Source: Cryptomeria japonica
Lineage: Eukaryota; Streptophyta; Pinopsida; Cupressales; Cupressaceae
Length of the DNA: 64,000 nt
Assembly (NCBI RefSeq): GCF_030272615.1
Contig: NC_081409.1
Span: 913,259,840 to 913,323,839 of the forward strand
Direction: 5' to 3'
Shown: piece after piece, positions 44,390 to 55,961 of the stretch
Layout: every line of letters begins with the position of its first letter
How positions within the stretch are numbered: position 1 is the first letter of the stretch
Position numbers and translations under genes: made by a program
The notes under the pieces: generated by a model
Seen by the model: only the letters and a program-made list of their open reading frames with translations
The model's database searches: none
What the model was told of the DNA's origin: nothing

Positions 44390-44691
44390 GCATGATGTAG
44401 ATTACATCAGTCCCGGAGCTACTTGATAAATTTTACAGCAGGATTGATGTAGAAGTGGAGTTATTCCAAAGGGGGAGCATCGAGTTGTAGGTTGTTGATG
44501 CTGGACAGTGAAGTTTTACATTGCAGGGTTTACTTTCAATTTGGAATTGTTGTCAAAGGGGGAGAAGAACCAATGACAAGCTGAAGACAAGGAGAGTACA
44601 TGGTAAAATGTAAACCAGGATTCCTATTCACAATCACAACAATCAATGGTATTGATATTTGTATTGCCATCAATACCAAAGGGGGAGATTG
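44390..44691 (+). other. 3' untranslated region and polypurine tract of G
   Basis: Two AAAGGGGGAG-type runs (about 44469-44478 and 44556-44565) precede the terminal AAAGGGGGAGAT at 44680-44691. No gene. Confidence 0.75.
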
Positions 44692-45320
44692 TTGGAATTT
44701 GTATGAAGATTGCATTAATGAAATGTTATGTTGTCATTGATGTCAATTAACCGATAATGTTATTATGATAATGTTGTTTTGTAACTGGTAGGTAGGAAGA
44801 GTTGGTTAAAGGAAATAGTAACTAGTAGGTAAGTTTTTGGAGTGAACTGGTATTGCTAAGTATTGGAGAGTTGAACTGGTAAACCCTGCTTGTTGATTTG
44901 ATAAACCCTAACTGATTAAGTTTGGTGAATTGGTTATATTGGTTTATGATCTAATGGTGAGCGGTAATGATTATGACACGTATGCATACTGTATGAAGAG
45001 AGTTTCAAAGTGTTTTTGACATGTTGAGGTAACGGTTGTCTTGGGAATGAGCAAGTATATTACATGTAATACAAAGCGCGTGATGAGTTACTGATCTCAA
45101 TGAAACAGTGATCAAGGAGAGGTCGAGGATTTCTTAAATAATGTGTAGAGATTGTTATGTAATCCAACAGTCATACTTGAACCGACTTGTTTGTAATCTC
45201 TATATGAATTAGGTTTTTGTTGTGTTACCAACCTAGTTGATTTGTTTATAAGGTTGATGAGTTGTTTATTTTTAGTGTTGGCAAAGTTCTAGTTGAATGT
45301 GTGGTTGCCGAACCAGATGA
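44692..45320 (+). repeat. 3' LTR of G, first part
   Basis: Starts TGTTGGAATT and ends at GATGA, target of E. Continues at 54382. Confidence 0.92.
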
Positions 45321-46320
45321 TGTTAGGATCCGGAGGCAATTGAGAGGGGGGGGGGTGAATCAGTTGTCTATTAATCAAACTTGATGCATAATACCGATAA
45401 ACCAAAATTAAGTTTAGTTGACAGTTTAATAGTTAATAACAATATTGGTGAAGTTTAATGCATGAAACAAAAAGACAAATAACATCCACAACACATGACA
45501 CAAATATTTGTATGTGGAAACCCTGTAAGGGGAAAAACCATGGTGGGAAACATTACCCACAATTAGATGATACTACTGCAGATAGTATGTGTGTACAAAT
45601 GGGAACTGCACATGCAGAAAGGCCAACTGCCTAGAGCTCACTGCTCAATCACAAAATGAGAGTCACGCTAACTACAATTGGATGGTTAAATCCAATGATA
45701 ATGTACTACTAAAAATAGCATCTTCATATGCTGGATTCAGTATCGGTTAAGCTCTAATTGTCTTCTTCATACCTTCCTTGAATCTTCAAATGATGTCTGC
45801 GTGAGTAGCTCTACTTATATTCGCATATACCTTTTCACATTCCACTACAACTATATAATCTCACAAATGAGATCTTACATATATACCAAAACCTAAGACC
45901 AAATGTGTAGGTCAGCTCACTAAGAATATTACAATTAAATCAATTAAAAATGAATCAATATGTGATGCATCATGTTGGCTCAATGCATTTACAATAATAA
46001 TCAATCAATAAGTCATCTCCATATCATGTCGTGCTGATCTGGAATAGATAATGCTTGCCGGTCCATAACCTAGACCAATTTGCCAGTAACAGCAAATATG
46101 TAAACTCGATTAGACCAATAACCAAGTAATCTCCAGATGATAATAGATCATCCTTAGTGCCGGTGAACAATATAACCTGCCAGTGAACAAAATACGGGTG
46201 ACTGTGCATAAGTCATTGAACTTATCGGTGAACATAACTGAAGATCTCCAGTGCTGATAAGTGTTGACAAGTGTTGACATCGATGACAAAACCAATACAA
46301 CACATCCATAATACCAACAA
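45321..46320 (-). repeat. 3' LTR of E
   Basis: 1,000 bp, TGTTAGGATC...ATACCAACA on the plus strand. G-tract module at 45341-45364. Confidence 0.92.
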
Positions 46321-46684
46321 TTTCCCCCTTTGGCATTGATGGCAACACAAGATGGAAAAACCATCTAAGTGCCAAAGTAGAAATGCCAAAAACCAAAAAC
46401 CAATAATCTCCCAAGGAGATCAATTACCACAAATCAAAATATAGAATATCTCTCCCCCAATGAGTAATCTCTCCCCAAAAGATAATGTGTTTTTCCATAG
46501 ATATCTCTCCCCCTTTGACATCAAATGCCAAAGCAATACAAAAACCAGATATAACTAGTTCAAAGGACTAATTACAAATACCAACTTATCCAACTACTCC
46601 CCTTGAGAAGTAGCTCTCCTCCATCAAAGCCGGAAAAAGGTTTCTCTGTTAATTTCTATCGGTCTAATGCTAATCTCCAACTTT

Positions 46685-48683
46685 CTAAGTCTCTATCGGT
46701 GAAGGTATAACCCCAAGCTGCTCTCTGAGATATTCAAAAGTTTCCTTAGGTAAAGGCTTAGTAAAGATATTTGCAATCTTCTTTTTAGTATTCACATAAA
46801 CCAATTTCACTTCTTTTGCTTCAACATTCTCTTTCAGAAAATTGAATTTGATAGAAACATGTTTAGTTTTAGAGTGAAATACCGGATTCTTGGATATATC
46901 AATTACTCCCATATTATCACAATAAATGATTATTAGGTTCTTTGCATTTTACCTTTATGTCCTTCAACATTTGTTTAATCCATAATACCTGAGTACAATT
47001 AGTTGTTGTTGCAACATATTCTGATTATGCTGTTGATAATGATGTACAACTTTGTTTCTTGCTCAACCATGAAATCAATCTGTGACCAAGAAAGAATGCT
47101 CTGCCGGTGGTTCTCTTTCTATAATCTACATCTCCTTCCCAATTTGCATCGGTGTATGCACATAAATCAAAAATTTCATCTTTAGGATACCATGAACCAA
47201 GATTTGTTGTGCCTTGTAGATACGAGAAAATCCTTTTCACTGCTTATTCATGATTTTCCTTAGGATTACTCTGAAATCTTGAAACAATACATACTGCATT
47301 CATAATATCACGTCTTGTTTGTGTCAAATACAGTAAACCTCCAATCATAGATTTATATCTTGTCAAATTAATAGGGGTTGAATCATCCTTCAATGATAGT
47401 TTATCAGTTGTAGCCATAGGAGTACTTACCAGTTTAGAGTTTTCTATACCAAATTTCTTTAGTAGTTCTTTCAAGTATTTTGATTGACATATGAATATAC
47501 CTTTATCAGTCTATGAAATCTGCAATCCTAAAAATAATTTTATCTCCCTAATCATAGACATTTCAAATTCTTCCTACATCTTATTAGAAAAGTCTTTACA
47601 CAATCCATCTTCTCCTCCAAAAATGATATCATCAACAAAAACTTCAATAACCAAGATGTCATCATTATTCACTTTGAAATATAAGTTGTTGTCAACATTA
47701 CCTTTAGTGTAACCAAGCTTCAAAAGATATTTGTCCAATCTAGCATACCAAGCTCTAGGAGCTTGCTTCATATTATATAGAGCTTTCCTTATCTTGCAAA
47801 CCATATCTTTGTCATTTGTCAAAGAAAATCCATCAGGTTGTTCAATGTAAACTTCCTCTTCAAGATCACCATCAAGAAATGCACATTTAACATCCATTTG
47901 ATATGCTTTATTGTTCTTGTGTGCTAAAAATGCTAGAAATAGTCTGACTGCCTCAATTCTAGCTACCAGTGCAAAGGTTTCATTGTAATCAATTCCCTCT
48001 TTCTATGAATATCCCTTACACACTAATCTTTCTTTGTTTCTGATTACCTTACCATCTTCATTAAGTTTATTTCTGAATACCCATTTAGTTCCAATTACAT
48101 TTTTGTTTTTAGGTCGAGGAACCAATGTCCATGTGTTACTCTTTTCAATTTGTTCCAATTCATCTTCCATAGCTTTAATCCATTGTTTATCTTCACATGC
48201 CTCAAAGATAATTGTTGGTCCAATTTGAGAAATTAAGCATACCTCTTCATTTTCCAGTCTTCCTATTGTCATAACTCCTTGATACTTATTCCCAATTATC
48301 TGACTTTCAAAGTGATTCAATCTTATATACCTGGGTGTATTCACTTCTTGTTGTTCTTCAGTCACTGTGGAATTCTTAGATGATGCCGATGTGACTGGAT
48401 CTACATTTTGTACCGGTGTATTAAGTGTAGGTTCATTTGTGATTATCTCAACTTCCGGTTTAGAGTCCATACACCTTGAATTACCTCTAAACTGTTCATC
48501 AATCTTCACATTTGCACTCTCAATGATTTTCTGCAATCTCTTATTAAAACATCTATATGTCTTGCTCTTAGATGAATAATCAAGAAATATTCCTTCATCA
48601 CTTCTAGGATTAAATTTACCAATATAATCATTTCTCCTAATATAACATTTGCTTCCAAATATTCTAAAATATTTAAGAGTAGG
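46685..48683 (-). pseudogene. pol: Integrase tail, reverse transcriptase and RNase H of E
   Basis: Minus strand: CMDSKPEVEI linker, [55 protein letters not shown] (usually YGLKQ) and FVDD (about 47630-47641), then GGLLYLTQTRRDI. RNase H shows YTDANWEGDVD. A frameshift near 46920-47025 precedes ISKNPVFHSKTKHVSIKFN and KPLPKETFEYLREQLGV. Stops lie between the open pieces. The upstream integrase continues at 51086 beyond F. Confidence 0.9.
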
Positions 48684-49031
48684 TGTTAAAGTTATCTTGT
48701 ATTAGCTAATAATTATTTATTTAATTATTAGTCTATTAAACTCTACGCTTAAGCTAAACTTAGGCATTTAATATATATTGTAAGTATTTAGTAATTATTC
48801 TAATTATTAAATACACATTATCCCTTTAGGGTTTCTTTAGGGTTGCTATTATCCTTTTATAAGGATTGTATTGTACTTGTTCTTAAAATTGATTCCCTTT
48901 CTGAATGATAATTTTCTTCTTCAAAGCATTTATGCTTTGTTGCTTTATGTGCTTCCATTCTTCTCTTGTGATAGGTATTTTCATGCAGGTGTTCTTGGGA
49001 TCTTTGAAGTTGTATTTCCTCAACTTCTTCA
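48684..49031 (+). repeat. 5' LTR of F
   Basis: 348 bp, TGTTAAAGTT...CTTCTTCA. TATA-like ATCCTTTTATAAGGAT at 48851-48866, the same core promoter motif as in B. Confidence 0.92.
48851..48866 (+). promoter_or_regulatory. TATA-like core promoter in the 5' LTR of F
   Basis: ATCCTTTTATAAGGAT, itself a near-perfect palindrome, is conserved in both LTRs of F and of B. Confidence 0.55.
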
Positions 49032-49043
49032 TGGTATCAGAGC
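49032..49043 (+). other. Primer-binding site of F
   Basis: Perfect TGGTATCAGAGC directly at the LTR end. Confidence 0.94.
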
Positions 49044-50721
49044 TTACATCTGTTGCTGCTTGTTCCTAATTTTTCAGAAGATTTTTTGGAGGAGGGTTTC
49101 AAGTTTTTTCAGAATTTTTTATTGGATCTGGGGTAGTTGTTTTGTTTCTGATCATTTTGGGCTCAAATGGACCTCATCGTTGAGCTCAAAATGCCCCAAA
49201 ACCCCCATTTCAATGTAAAATTTGACAAATTTGGGTTCTGAAAGTTTTTCTTTGGTTTTACTTTTTTTTGCACTAATTTTGAGAAATTTGTCAAAAAAAT
49301 CATTAAAAAAAATTCAGAGCAGTTTGGGCCAAAACAGACCTCACCTTGGCTTCTGAAGGGCATTTCCATTCATTTTGATATATAATTCGACCTATTTTGG
49401 TGACAAATGTATCTGGGCCATGATTTTTTCATTGGCACGCTTTACGAGGTACAAAATTCGTATGGTTGTACCTGCAAATGCGTAAAAAAAATTTCATCAA
49501 AAATTTTTATGCCCTAAAAGAGGGGTTTTTTCTTTTGGCCATATCTTGGGTATACGGAATCATTTTTTCAAAAACAAATAGGCGTCGGAAAGCTGGTTCC
49601 GAGTCAGACCTCGTGATGTTGGATTGTTTTTCCAATTTTTCTATTTGACTATGTTTTTCTCCAGTCAAAGTGGGGTCTCTTTTTTGTACTCCGGGAGCCA
49701 TAGAATGAGCATCCGAAATCCTTTTTTCAAAAACTTTACATCATTTGAAAGCTTGTTTTGTGCAATTTCCAGCCATATGAGTTTTCTTTCCAGATTCTAC
49801 TCCAGGAATATTTTATTCAGTTTTTTGCTTTTTTAGCACTCTGGTAGATATCTTGGTTGTTTCAGGTTCTGGGATCCTTTCTTTGAGTAGGATGTCTCTA
49901 TTTTGGTTCTCGTTTCTATTTCCAGTCTTCTTATCATTGTAGCTTGTATTTATGCAAACACACTAAGATAAAGTGCCATCATGCATTGTTTACATGGAAT
50001 CTTGCACCTCTTGTGCCTTATTGTGCATGCACTACTTATAAAGTGCCATGGGGGGTTGATGTTTGCCTTGTTTGCCATCTAGCATTGTCTAGTGAGTGTT
50101 CCTTCCATGACATTCACCTCATGATATGTGTCAAGTGAGTGTTCCTTCCACGACACCATGTACTTTCTCTGCACCCTTGATGTTCCTGGTTCATCGTCAT
50201 GCAGTTCTTGTTGGCCATTCTTTTCAGTGTTCTTGTCCCTCTCCCTTTTCAACATTATGGGGAGGTTTGTCTTGTTAGTTCTAATGCTTCCTTGGTTTTA
50301 TTGATTAGCTCTTCAGGCTTTGGTGTCTCATGCCATCTATATCTTCAAGTTTAGTTGTTTGTCTTTGTTTGCCATCTGATTCGAGTAGTGTCATTTGAGG
50401 GCACTCATGCAAATTACAGTCTTCTCTACTTGGTCATGTTCTATTTCAGTGGAGGTTCTTCAGATCAATAGTTACTCTTCAACAGTGTTTGCAGCTATTT
50501 CCTGCTTCAGTGGTGTTCTTCTTTCTTTTCCATCTCTTTTTGGAGTAGTTTTTTTCCCATGTGGTTTTTTCTATTTCTCCATTTCATAGAGATTTGGTTG
50601 TGATTGGGTACCTCATCAGGCCTTGTTGCTGGGACCCGAATTTGCTTTCATCATGTAGTTGCATTTTTTGCTTCATGCATTTAGATTTTTAGCTACTCCC
50701 TAATTTCATCTTTAGGGGGGG
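49044..50721 (+). other. Interior of F: leader-like, non-coding
   Basis: Poly-T-rich leader with TGGGCTCAAATGGACCTC (about 49157-49174) and GGCGTCGGAAAGCTGGTTCC (49582-49601), both recurring in the leader of B. GATTGGGTACCTCATCAGGC...GGGACCC near 50604-50637 also recurs beside the 3' LTR of B, and in weaker form in C. No gag or pol was seen. The run TTAGGGGGGG (50712-50721) is the polypurine tract. Confidence 0.75.
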
Positions 50722-51085
50722 TGTTAGAGTTATCTTGTATTAGCTAATAATTATTTATTTAATTATTAGTCTATTAAACTCTACGCTTAAGCTAAACTTA
50801 GGCATTTAATAAATATTATAAGTATTTAATAATTATTCCAATTATTAAATACACATTATCCCTTTAGGGTTTCTTTAGGGTTGCATATCTTTAGGGTTGT
50901 TATTATCCTTTTATAAGGATTGTATTGTACTTGTTCTTAAAATTGATTCCCTTTCTAAATGATAATTTTCTTCTTCAGAGCATTTATGCTTTTTTGCTTT
51001 ATGAGCTTCCATTCTTCTCTTGTGACAGGTATTTGCATGCAGGTGTTCTTGGGATCTCTGAAGTTGTATTTCCTCAACTTCTTCA
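50722..51085 (+). repeat. 3' LTR of F
   Basis: 364 bp, TGTTAGAGTT...CTTCTTCA, with a 16-bp duplication relative to the 5' LTR. Confidence 0.92.
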
Positions 51086-52195
51086 GTAGGAGTACTACCA
51101 AACCATAGTTCATGAGGGATCTTATCGGTTTCATCTTTGATGTGAACTCCATTGAACGTGTAAACTATTGTATTCACTGCTTCACTCCAATACACATGAG
51201 GTAGGTTTTCTTCTGATATCATGCTTCTGGCTGCATTCAGAATAGTTTTGTTCTTCCTTTCCAAAACTCCATTCTACTGGGGTGTCCGAGGTGCTGATAG
51301 TCGTCTTATGATTCCATTCACTTCACAGAATGTATTAAATTCCTTAGATGTAAATTTGACTCCTTGATTTGATCTTAAACATTTGATTTTCTTAGTTTCA
51401 TTCTCTACCATTACCTTGAATAGTTTGAATTTCCCAAAAGGTTATGATTTCTCCCTGAGAAAAGTAACCCAACACATTCTAGAATAATCATCAATGATTA
51501 GCATAAAATATCTATCTCTTTGTAGACTTCTAGTTCTTGCCAGACCACATAAATCAGTGTGAATTAAATCAAGAATATTATTGGATTTCTCTTGAATACT
51601 CTTAAAAGTTTCTCTAACTTGTTTTCCAAATTGACATTCCTTACATACTGGATTGTGAGGTTTTACAGTCTTAGATAAATCCCTTACTGCCTTAGTTGTA
51701 CTGATCTTTAAATCCCTTACTGCCTTAGTTGTACTGATCTTTACAATGCAATCAAAATTCACATGACAAAGTCTTTTATGCCATAACCAACTTTCATCAA
51801 TATGTGCAATCAAGCATGTCTTCTCACTATTATTCAAATAAAAGATATTACCTCTAGTCTGATTACTGGTTGCAATTTCCAAACCAATTCTATTCATGAT
51901 TTTGCATTTACCATTCTTGAATTGTAATTGAAATCCCTTCTCAACTAATTGACCAACACTCAAAAGATTATGCTTCAAACCTTCAACATAACAAACATTG
52001 TTAGTATTGTGCTTACCACCAAAAGATATAGTACCTTTTTCTTCTGATCAAACAAGATTTATCATCCCCAAATCTTACTAGACCTCCATTGTATTCCTGA
52101 AAGGTTAAGAATTTACTATTATCACCAGTCATATGATGTGAGCATCCAGAATCAATGATCTGTTCATCCTTTTCTTCAATTTTAGCTACCAGGTC
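51086..52195 (-). pseudogene. pol: Protease, GAG-pre-integrase and integrase (first part) of E
   Basis: DEQIIDSGCSHHM gives an intact protease motif (about 52130-52170). HNLLSVGQLVEKGFQL, LWHKRLCHVNFD and VCKECQFGKQ (both zinc pairs kept) follow, then LIHTDLCGLAR. The third catalytic block reads PQ-stop-NGVLERKN: Glu kept, preceding Gln lost to TAG. An in-frame 33-bp tandem duplication (51677-51742) repeats ISTTKAVRDLK. A frameshift separates this part from gag. Confidence 0.9.
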
Positions 52196-53281
52196 CTACT
52201 CTACTGGTTGTACAATAGGTGCCAGTTGATCTTCTGTTATTGCAACAAAAGCCCATCCATTGTCTTCCAGTTCCTCATCAGAATCATCAGTAACTCCATC
52301 AACATAGTAGCATGATTTGTCTCTATTCTTCTTAAATATGTATCTCTGATATTCAGGGTTAGGTTTATATGTTCTTTTAGCTTCTTCTCTCAATCTTGCA
52401 TGTCTATCAGGACACCTAGATGCCATATGACCAATTTTATTGTAGTTAAAACATTTAAAAGGTGCTTTATCTTCATACTTACTTCCAAGTGGACCTTTAG
52501 GCATTTTTATTGCAAATAGTGCTTCAAGCTCTTCCAGTTCTTCATTTTCCCTTTCGATGTCTTCAAGTTCTCTTGTATAAAGTGCTTTCCAATCAAATTT
52601 CTCAGATGATGATGATGATGTTGTAGATAATGATGCTTTGAAAGATAAATTTGTCTTAATTGTAGCAACAAGATCGAATTCCTCAAGTTCAAAAGCTGAA
52701 AGTTTTCCAACCAAGGTATCTCTAGATACTGATGTATTAGGCATTGTTCTCAATTCATTAATAGCAGTTACTTTCATTTTTTATGTCGGTGGCAATACTC
52801 TTAAAACTTTAGAAATGGTCTCATCTTCACTTAAGGATTTTCCACAACATTTTATACCCAAAAATAATTTCATTAACTCTTTCCATAAAGCATAAATCCT
52901 TTCATCTTCTTCCATTTTCAGATTTTCATACCTAACCCGAAAGCATTCCATTTTTGCAATTTTGATAGTGGTATCACCTTCATTCAACATTTCTAATTTG
53001 TCCCAAATAGCTTTAGCAGTAGATCGATTTGATAATCCCATGATTTGCTGATCTGACAATGTGCTCAAAAGTGCTTCTCTTGCTTTGCAATCATTCTCCT
53101 GACCTTTAGCCAAGTTAGGTGGATTAGGTTGACTTTGTGTAGGACCAAAATAGCCATTCTTTGTAACATCCCATATGTCTCTTCCAATACAATTCAGATG
53201 AGTCTCCATTCGGATCTTCCATATACCGTAGTTAGTTCCATCAAGCTTCAGTCTGTCCTTCCTGAAATAGTTAGTTGCTAT
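52196..53281 (-). pseudogene. gag: Gag of E
   Basis: Closely follows Gag of D. The start codon position (53279-53281) is ATA instead of ATG (IATNYFRKDRLKLDGTNYGIWK). Capsid motifs ALLSTLSDQQIMGLSNRSTAKAIWDKLEMLNEGD and a knuckle C-FN-Y-NKIGH-MASR-C with the same Tyr substitution as D are present. It ends VTDDSDEELEDNGWAFVAI, joining protease. One frame holds gag, with a stop near 52780. Confidence 0.9.
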
Positions 53282-53324
53282 AGAATCTCCTCAAGCTGTT
53301 AAACTTATGCAAAAAGAGAACTTG

Positions 53325-53336
53325 GCTCTTATACCA
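53325..53336 (-). other. Primer-binding site of E
   Basis: Minus strand TGGTATAAGAGC, one mismatch, 2 nt from the LTR. Confidence 0.88.
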
Positions 53337-53338
53337 AT

Positions 53339-54376
53339 TGTTAGGACCCAGAGGCAACTCAGGGGGGGGGGGTGAATTAGTTGTCTATTCATTTCAACCC
53401 AAAGACAACTTAATCAAACTTGATGCATAATACTGGTAAACAAAACTTAATGTCGGTTGAGAGTTTAACAGTTAATAACAATACCGGTGAAGTTTAATGC
53501 ATGAAACAAAAAGACAAATAACATCCACAACACATAACACAGATATTTGTATGTGGAAACCCTGTAAGGGAAAAAACCACGATGGGAAACCTTACCCACA
53601 ATTAGATGATACTACTGTAGATAGTATGTGTGTACAAATGGGGTCTGCACATGCAGAAAGGCCAACTACCTAGAGTTCACTACTCAATCACAAAATGAGA
53701 GTCACACTGACTACAGTAGTGACTCAAAATAGCATCTTCATATGCTGGATTCAGTACCGGTTAAGTTCTGATTGTCTTCTTCATACCTTCCTTGAATCTT
53801 CAAATGATGTCTGCATGAGTAGCTTTGCTTATATTCGCATATACCTTTTTACATTCCACTACAACTACATAATCTCACAAATGAGATCTTACATATATAC
53901 CAAAACCTAAGACCAAATGTGTAGGTCAACTCACTAAGAATATTACAATTAAATCAATTACAAATGAATCAATATGAGATGCATCATGTTGGCTCAATGC
54001 ATTTACAATAATAAACAATCAATAAGTCATCTCTAGATCGTGTTGTATTGATCTGGAATAGATAATGCTTGTCAATCCATAACCTAGACCAATTTGCCGG
54101 TAATAACGAATATGTAAACTCGATTAGACCAATAACCAAATCACCAAAACAAGTGTCCAAACCATGTCTTCAACATAACCAAGTAATCTCCAGATGATAA
54201 CAGATCATCCTTAGTGTCGGTGAACAATATAACCTACCGGTGAACCAAATACCAGTGATTGTGCATAAGTCACTGAACATGTCGATGAACATAACCGAAG
54301 ATCTCCAGTGTTGATAAGTGTTGACAAGTGTTGACATCAATGACAAAACCAATACAACACATCCATAATACCAATA
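53339..54376 (-). repeat. 5' LTR of E
   Basis: 1,038 bp. The outer terminus reads ...CCAATA instead of ...CCAACA on the plus strand, one decayed end base. G-tract module at 53358-53381. Confidence 0.92.
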
Positions 54377-54381
54377 GATGA

Positions 54382-55047
54382 TGTATCTACATTTTGAGTA
54401 AGGGTAGATAGGAGCATGAAAAGGATATGAACAAGCAAGTGTAGTGCTATTCAAATAGATCAACAAACTCCTATTGTTTGCTAACAATTACAACAGTAAA
54501 ATCCCCTAACTGGGTAAGCTCTAACAAGCTTGGTGTTATTCAAATCCTCTAACAAGGTGATCCATTAGCTTGGATTCTAAATCCCTTACAAAGGTTACTC
54601 CTCACAGGGTATTGCTTCTAACAAGTCATTATAGTCAATCCCTTAACTGGGTGGTCCCTAACAAGATCTATTCTTAACAAGACTTTTTGTAAAGATTTAA
54701 CAGGCTTGGCTCCTAACAGGGCGAACTTCAGAAGATTTCAAATAGTTATCTTGTGAGTCTCATCTCACCGTAGTTTTTCCCATTTGGGTTTCCACATCAA
54801 AACTTTTGTGTCAAGTGGTGAATGTTTTTTTGGTTATGTTTTCTATGGTTGATTTGTTTAACTACTTAACCCACTTTGATAAGTCATAATAACTAGCAGC
54901 AATATGAAATGAAGTTTTACTTATGTCAGTAAAAGTATTTGAATGTTTGTGAGTTTCAAGTTGTTTACTATTAATCTATTGTAACAGTCAACCAGTTTAA
55001 AATTGACAATTTTATCTTGATAGTGATATTGCATTGATAGTTCTAAG
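54382..55047 (+). repeat. 3' LTR of G, second part
   Basis: Collinear with 39495-40156 of the 5' LTR. It holds the stutter motifs (about 54490-54740) and ends with CTAAG (55043-55047), target of H. Confidence 0.92.
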
Positions 55048-55961
55048 TGTTGTTCTCAAATTCCAATTCCCTCTAAAATCCCTTATAATAAAATAGTAAA
55101 CTTTGTCTGCAAAAGAGAAATCAAGGAGAAGGAAACTTCAGAGCAACATATGACAAGGTTTGATGAACCTTCTACACTTTGAACTTATCCAAAGTTCAGG
55201 CGGGTATACCCTATGTGAATTGACTTCAAACTTTTAAAAGACGGATCCACAATAAACCAGTCTGAAAACCAATGAATCTTATCGCCTCAAAACTAAATGA
55301 AACAAAGAAAGAAAGCTTATGCTCATGTTCAGTATTGACCTACAAGATATGTAAAAGATAACCACAATAGATACCAGTGCCTTATCTAGGCCACAAAGTC
55401 ATCTAAGTTTAAACAATAATCTCACAATTAAACATCTCCATACATCCCATCACCTCGGCTTTCATAAACCCCACATATGCCTGACATACATAAGAATTTA
55501 CCCTCATCAAACTAGATAGCATTCATCAAATTCAAAGTCTCCCACAAAGAATTTACTGATAGAAATGATTCCTTCATATTTAATTCCCCTCCTGAAGAGA
55601 AAAGCTAAGAAATGCATCTATTTAAGATTGCCTTACAACCCATACTCAAATAAATAACCCTAGATTACTCAAATTGAAAACAGTAAATATTTGCAAGCAC
55701 ACTTGAAGACAACACAGATTCTAGGCTCAAAGTTGATGGTCTGTGTATTGATATTAATTTAGAAAATATTACAAAAACACTTGAATGTTCTCCATAAGAC
55801 TTAGAAAAAGCTCAGATAAATTTCTGTAGCGTTTCCTTACATTTTTCTAGCGATCCCTTTTTCCACAGTCCTGGTATCCATTTATAAAAACATGGATGCA
55901 TACCAAGCTTCGGACTTCCCTAGGAAAATTTGTTAAAATTATACTTTGTTTCAAAAAGCAG
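55048..55961 (-). other. 3' flank of the H ORF
   Basis: 914 bp after the stop codon of the unknown ORF. AT-rich and non-coding, with a TATA-like TTTTTATAAATGG on the minus strand near 55885. No second copy of this sequence is visible elsewhere in the window. Confidence 0.5.

Larger units (their letters stand above)
48684..51085 (+). mobile_element. Short non-coding LTR retrotransposon F (2.4 kb) inside E
   Basis: 5' LTR 48684-49031 (348 bp), perfect primer site 49032-49043, non-coding interior, G-rich polypurine tract 50711-50721 and 3' LTR 50722-51085 (364 bp). Target duplication GTAGG is at 48679-48683 and 51086-51090; the uninterrupted site is visible in sister D near 17857. The 3' LTR carries an extra 16 bp (about 50886-50901). 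Leader and 3' motifs match B. It has no ORF longer than ~70 codons and must rely on enzymes made elsewhere. Confidence 0.93.
45321..54376 (-). mobile_element. Ty1/copia retrotransposon E (contains F)
   Basis: Sister of D. The LTRs are 45321-46320 (3') and 53339-54376 (5'); the primer site is at 53325-53336, and the polypurine tract lies at 46321-46332. Target duplication GATGA is at 45316-45320 and 54377-54381; rejoining the flanks restores the LTR of G. Net of F it is about 6.65 kb. The LTRs differ by a ~40-bp indel (sequence around 54140-54180 is absent from the 3' LTR). Confidence 0.94.
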
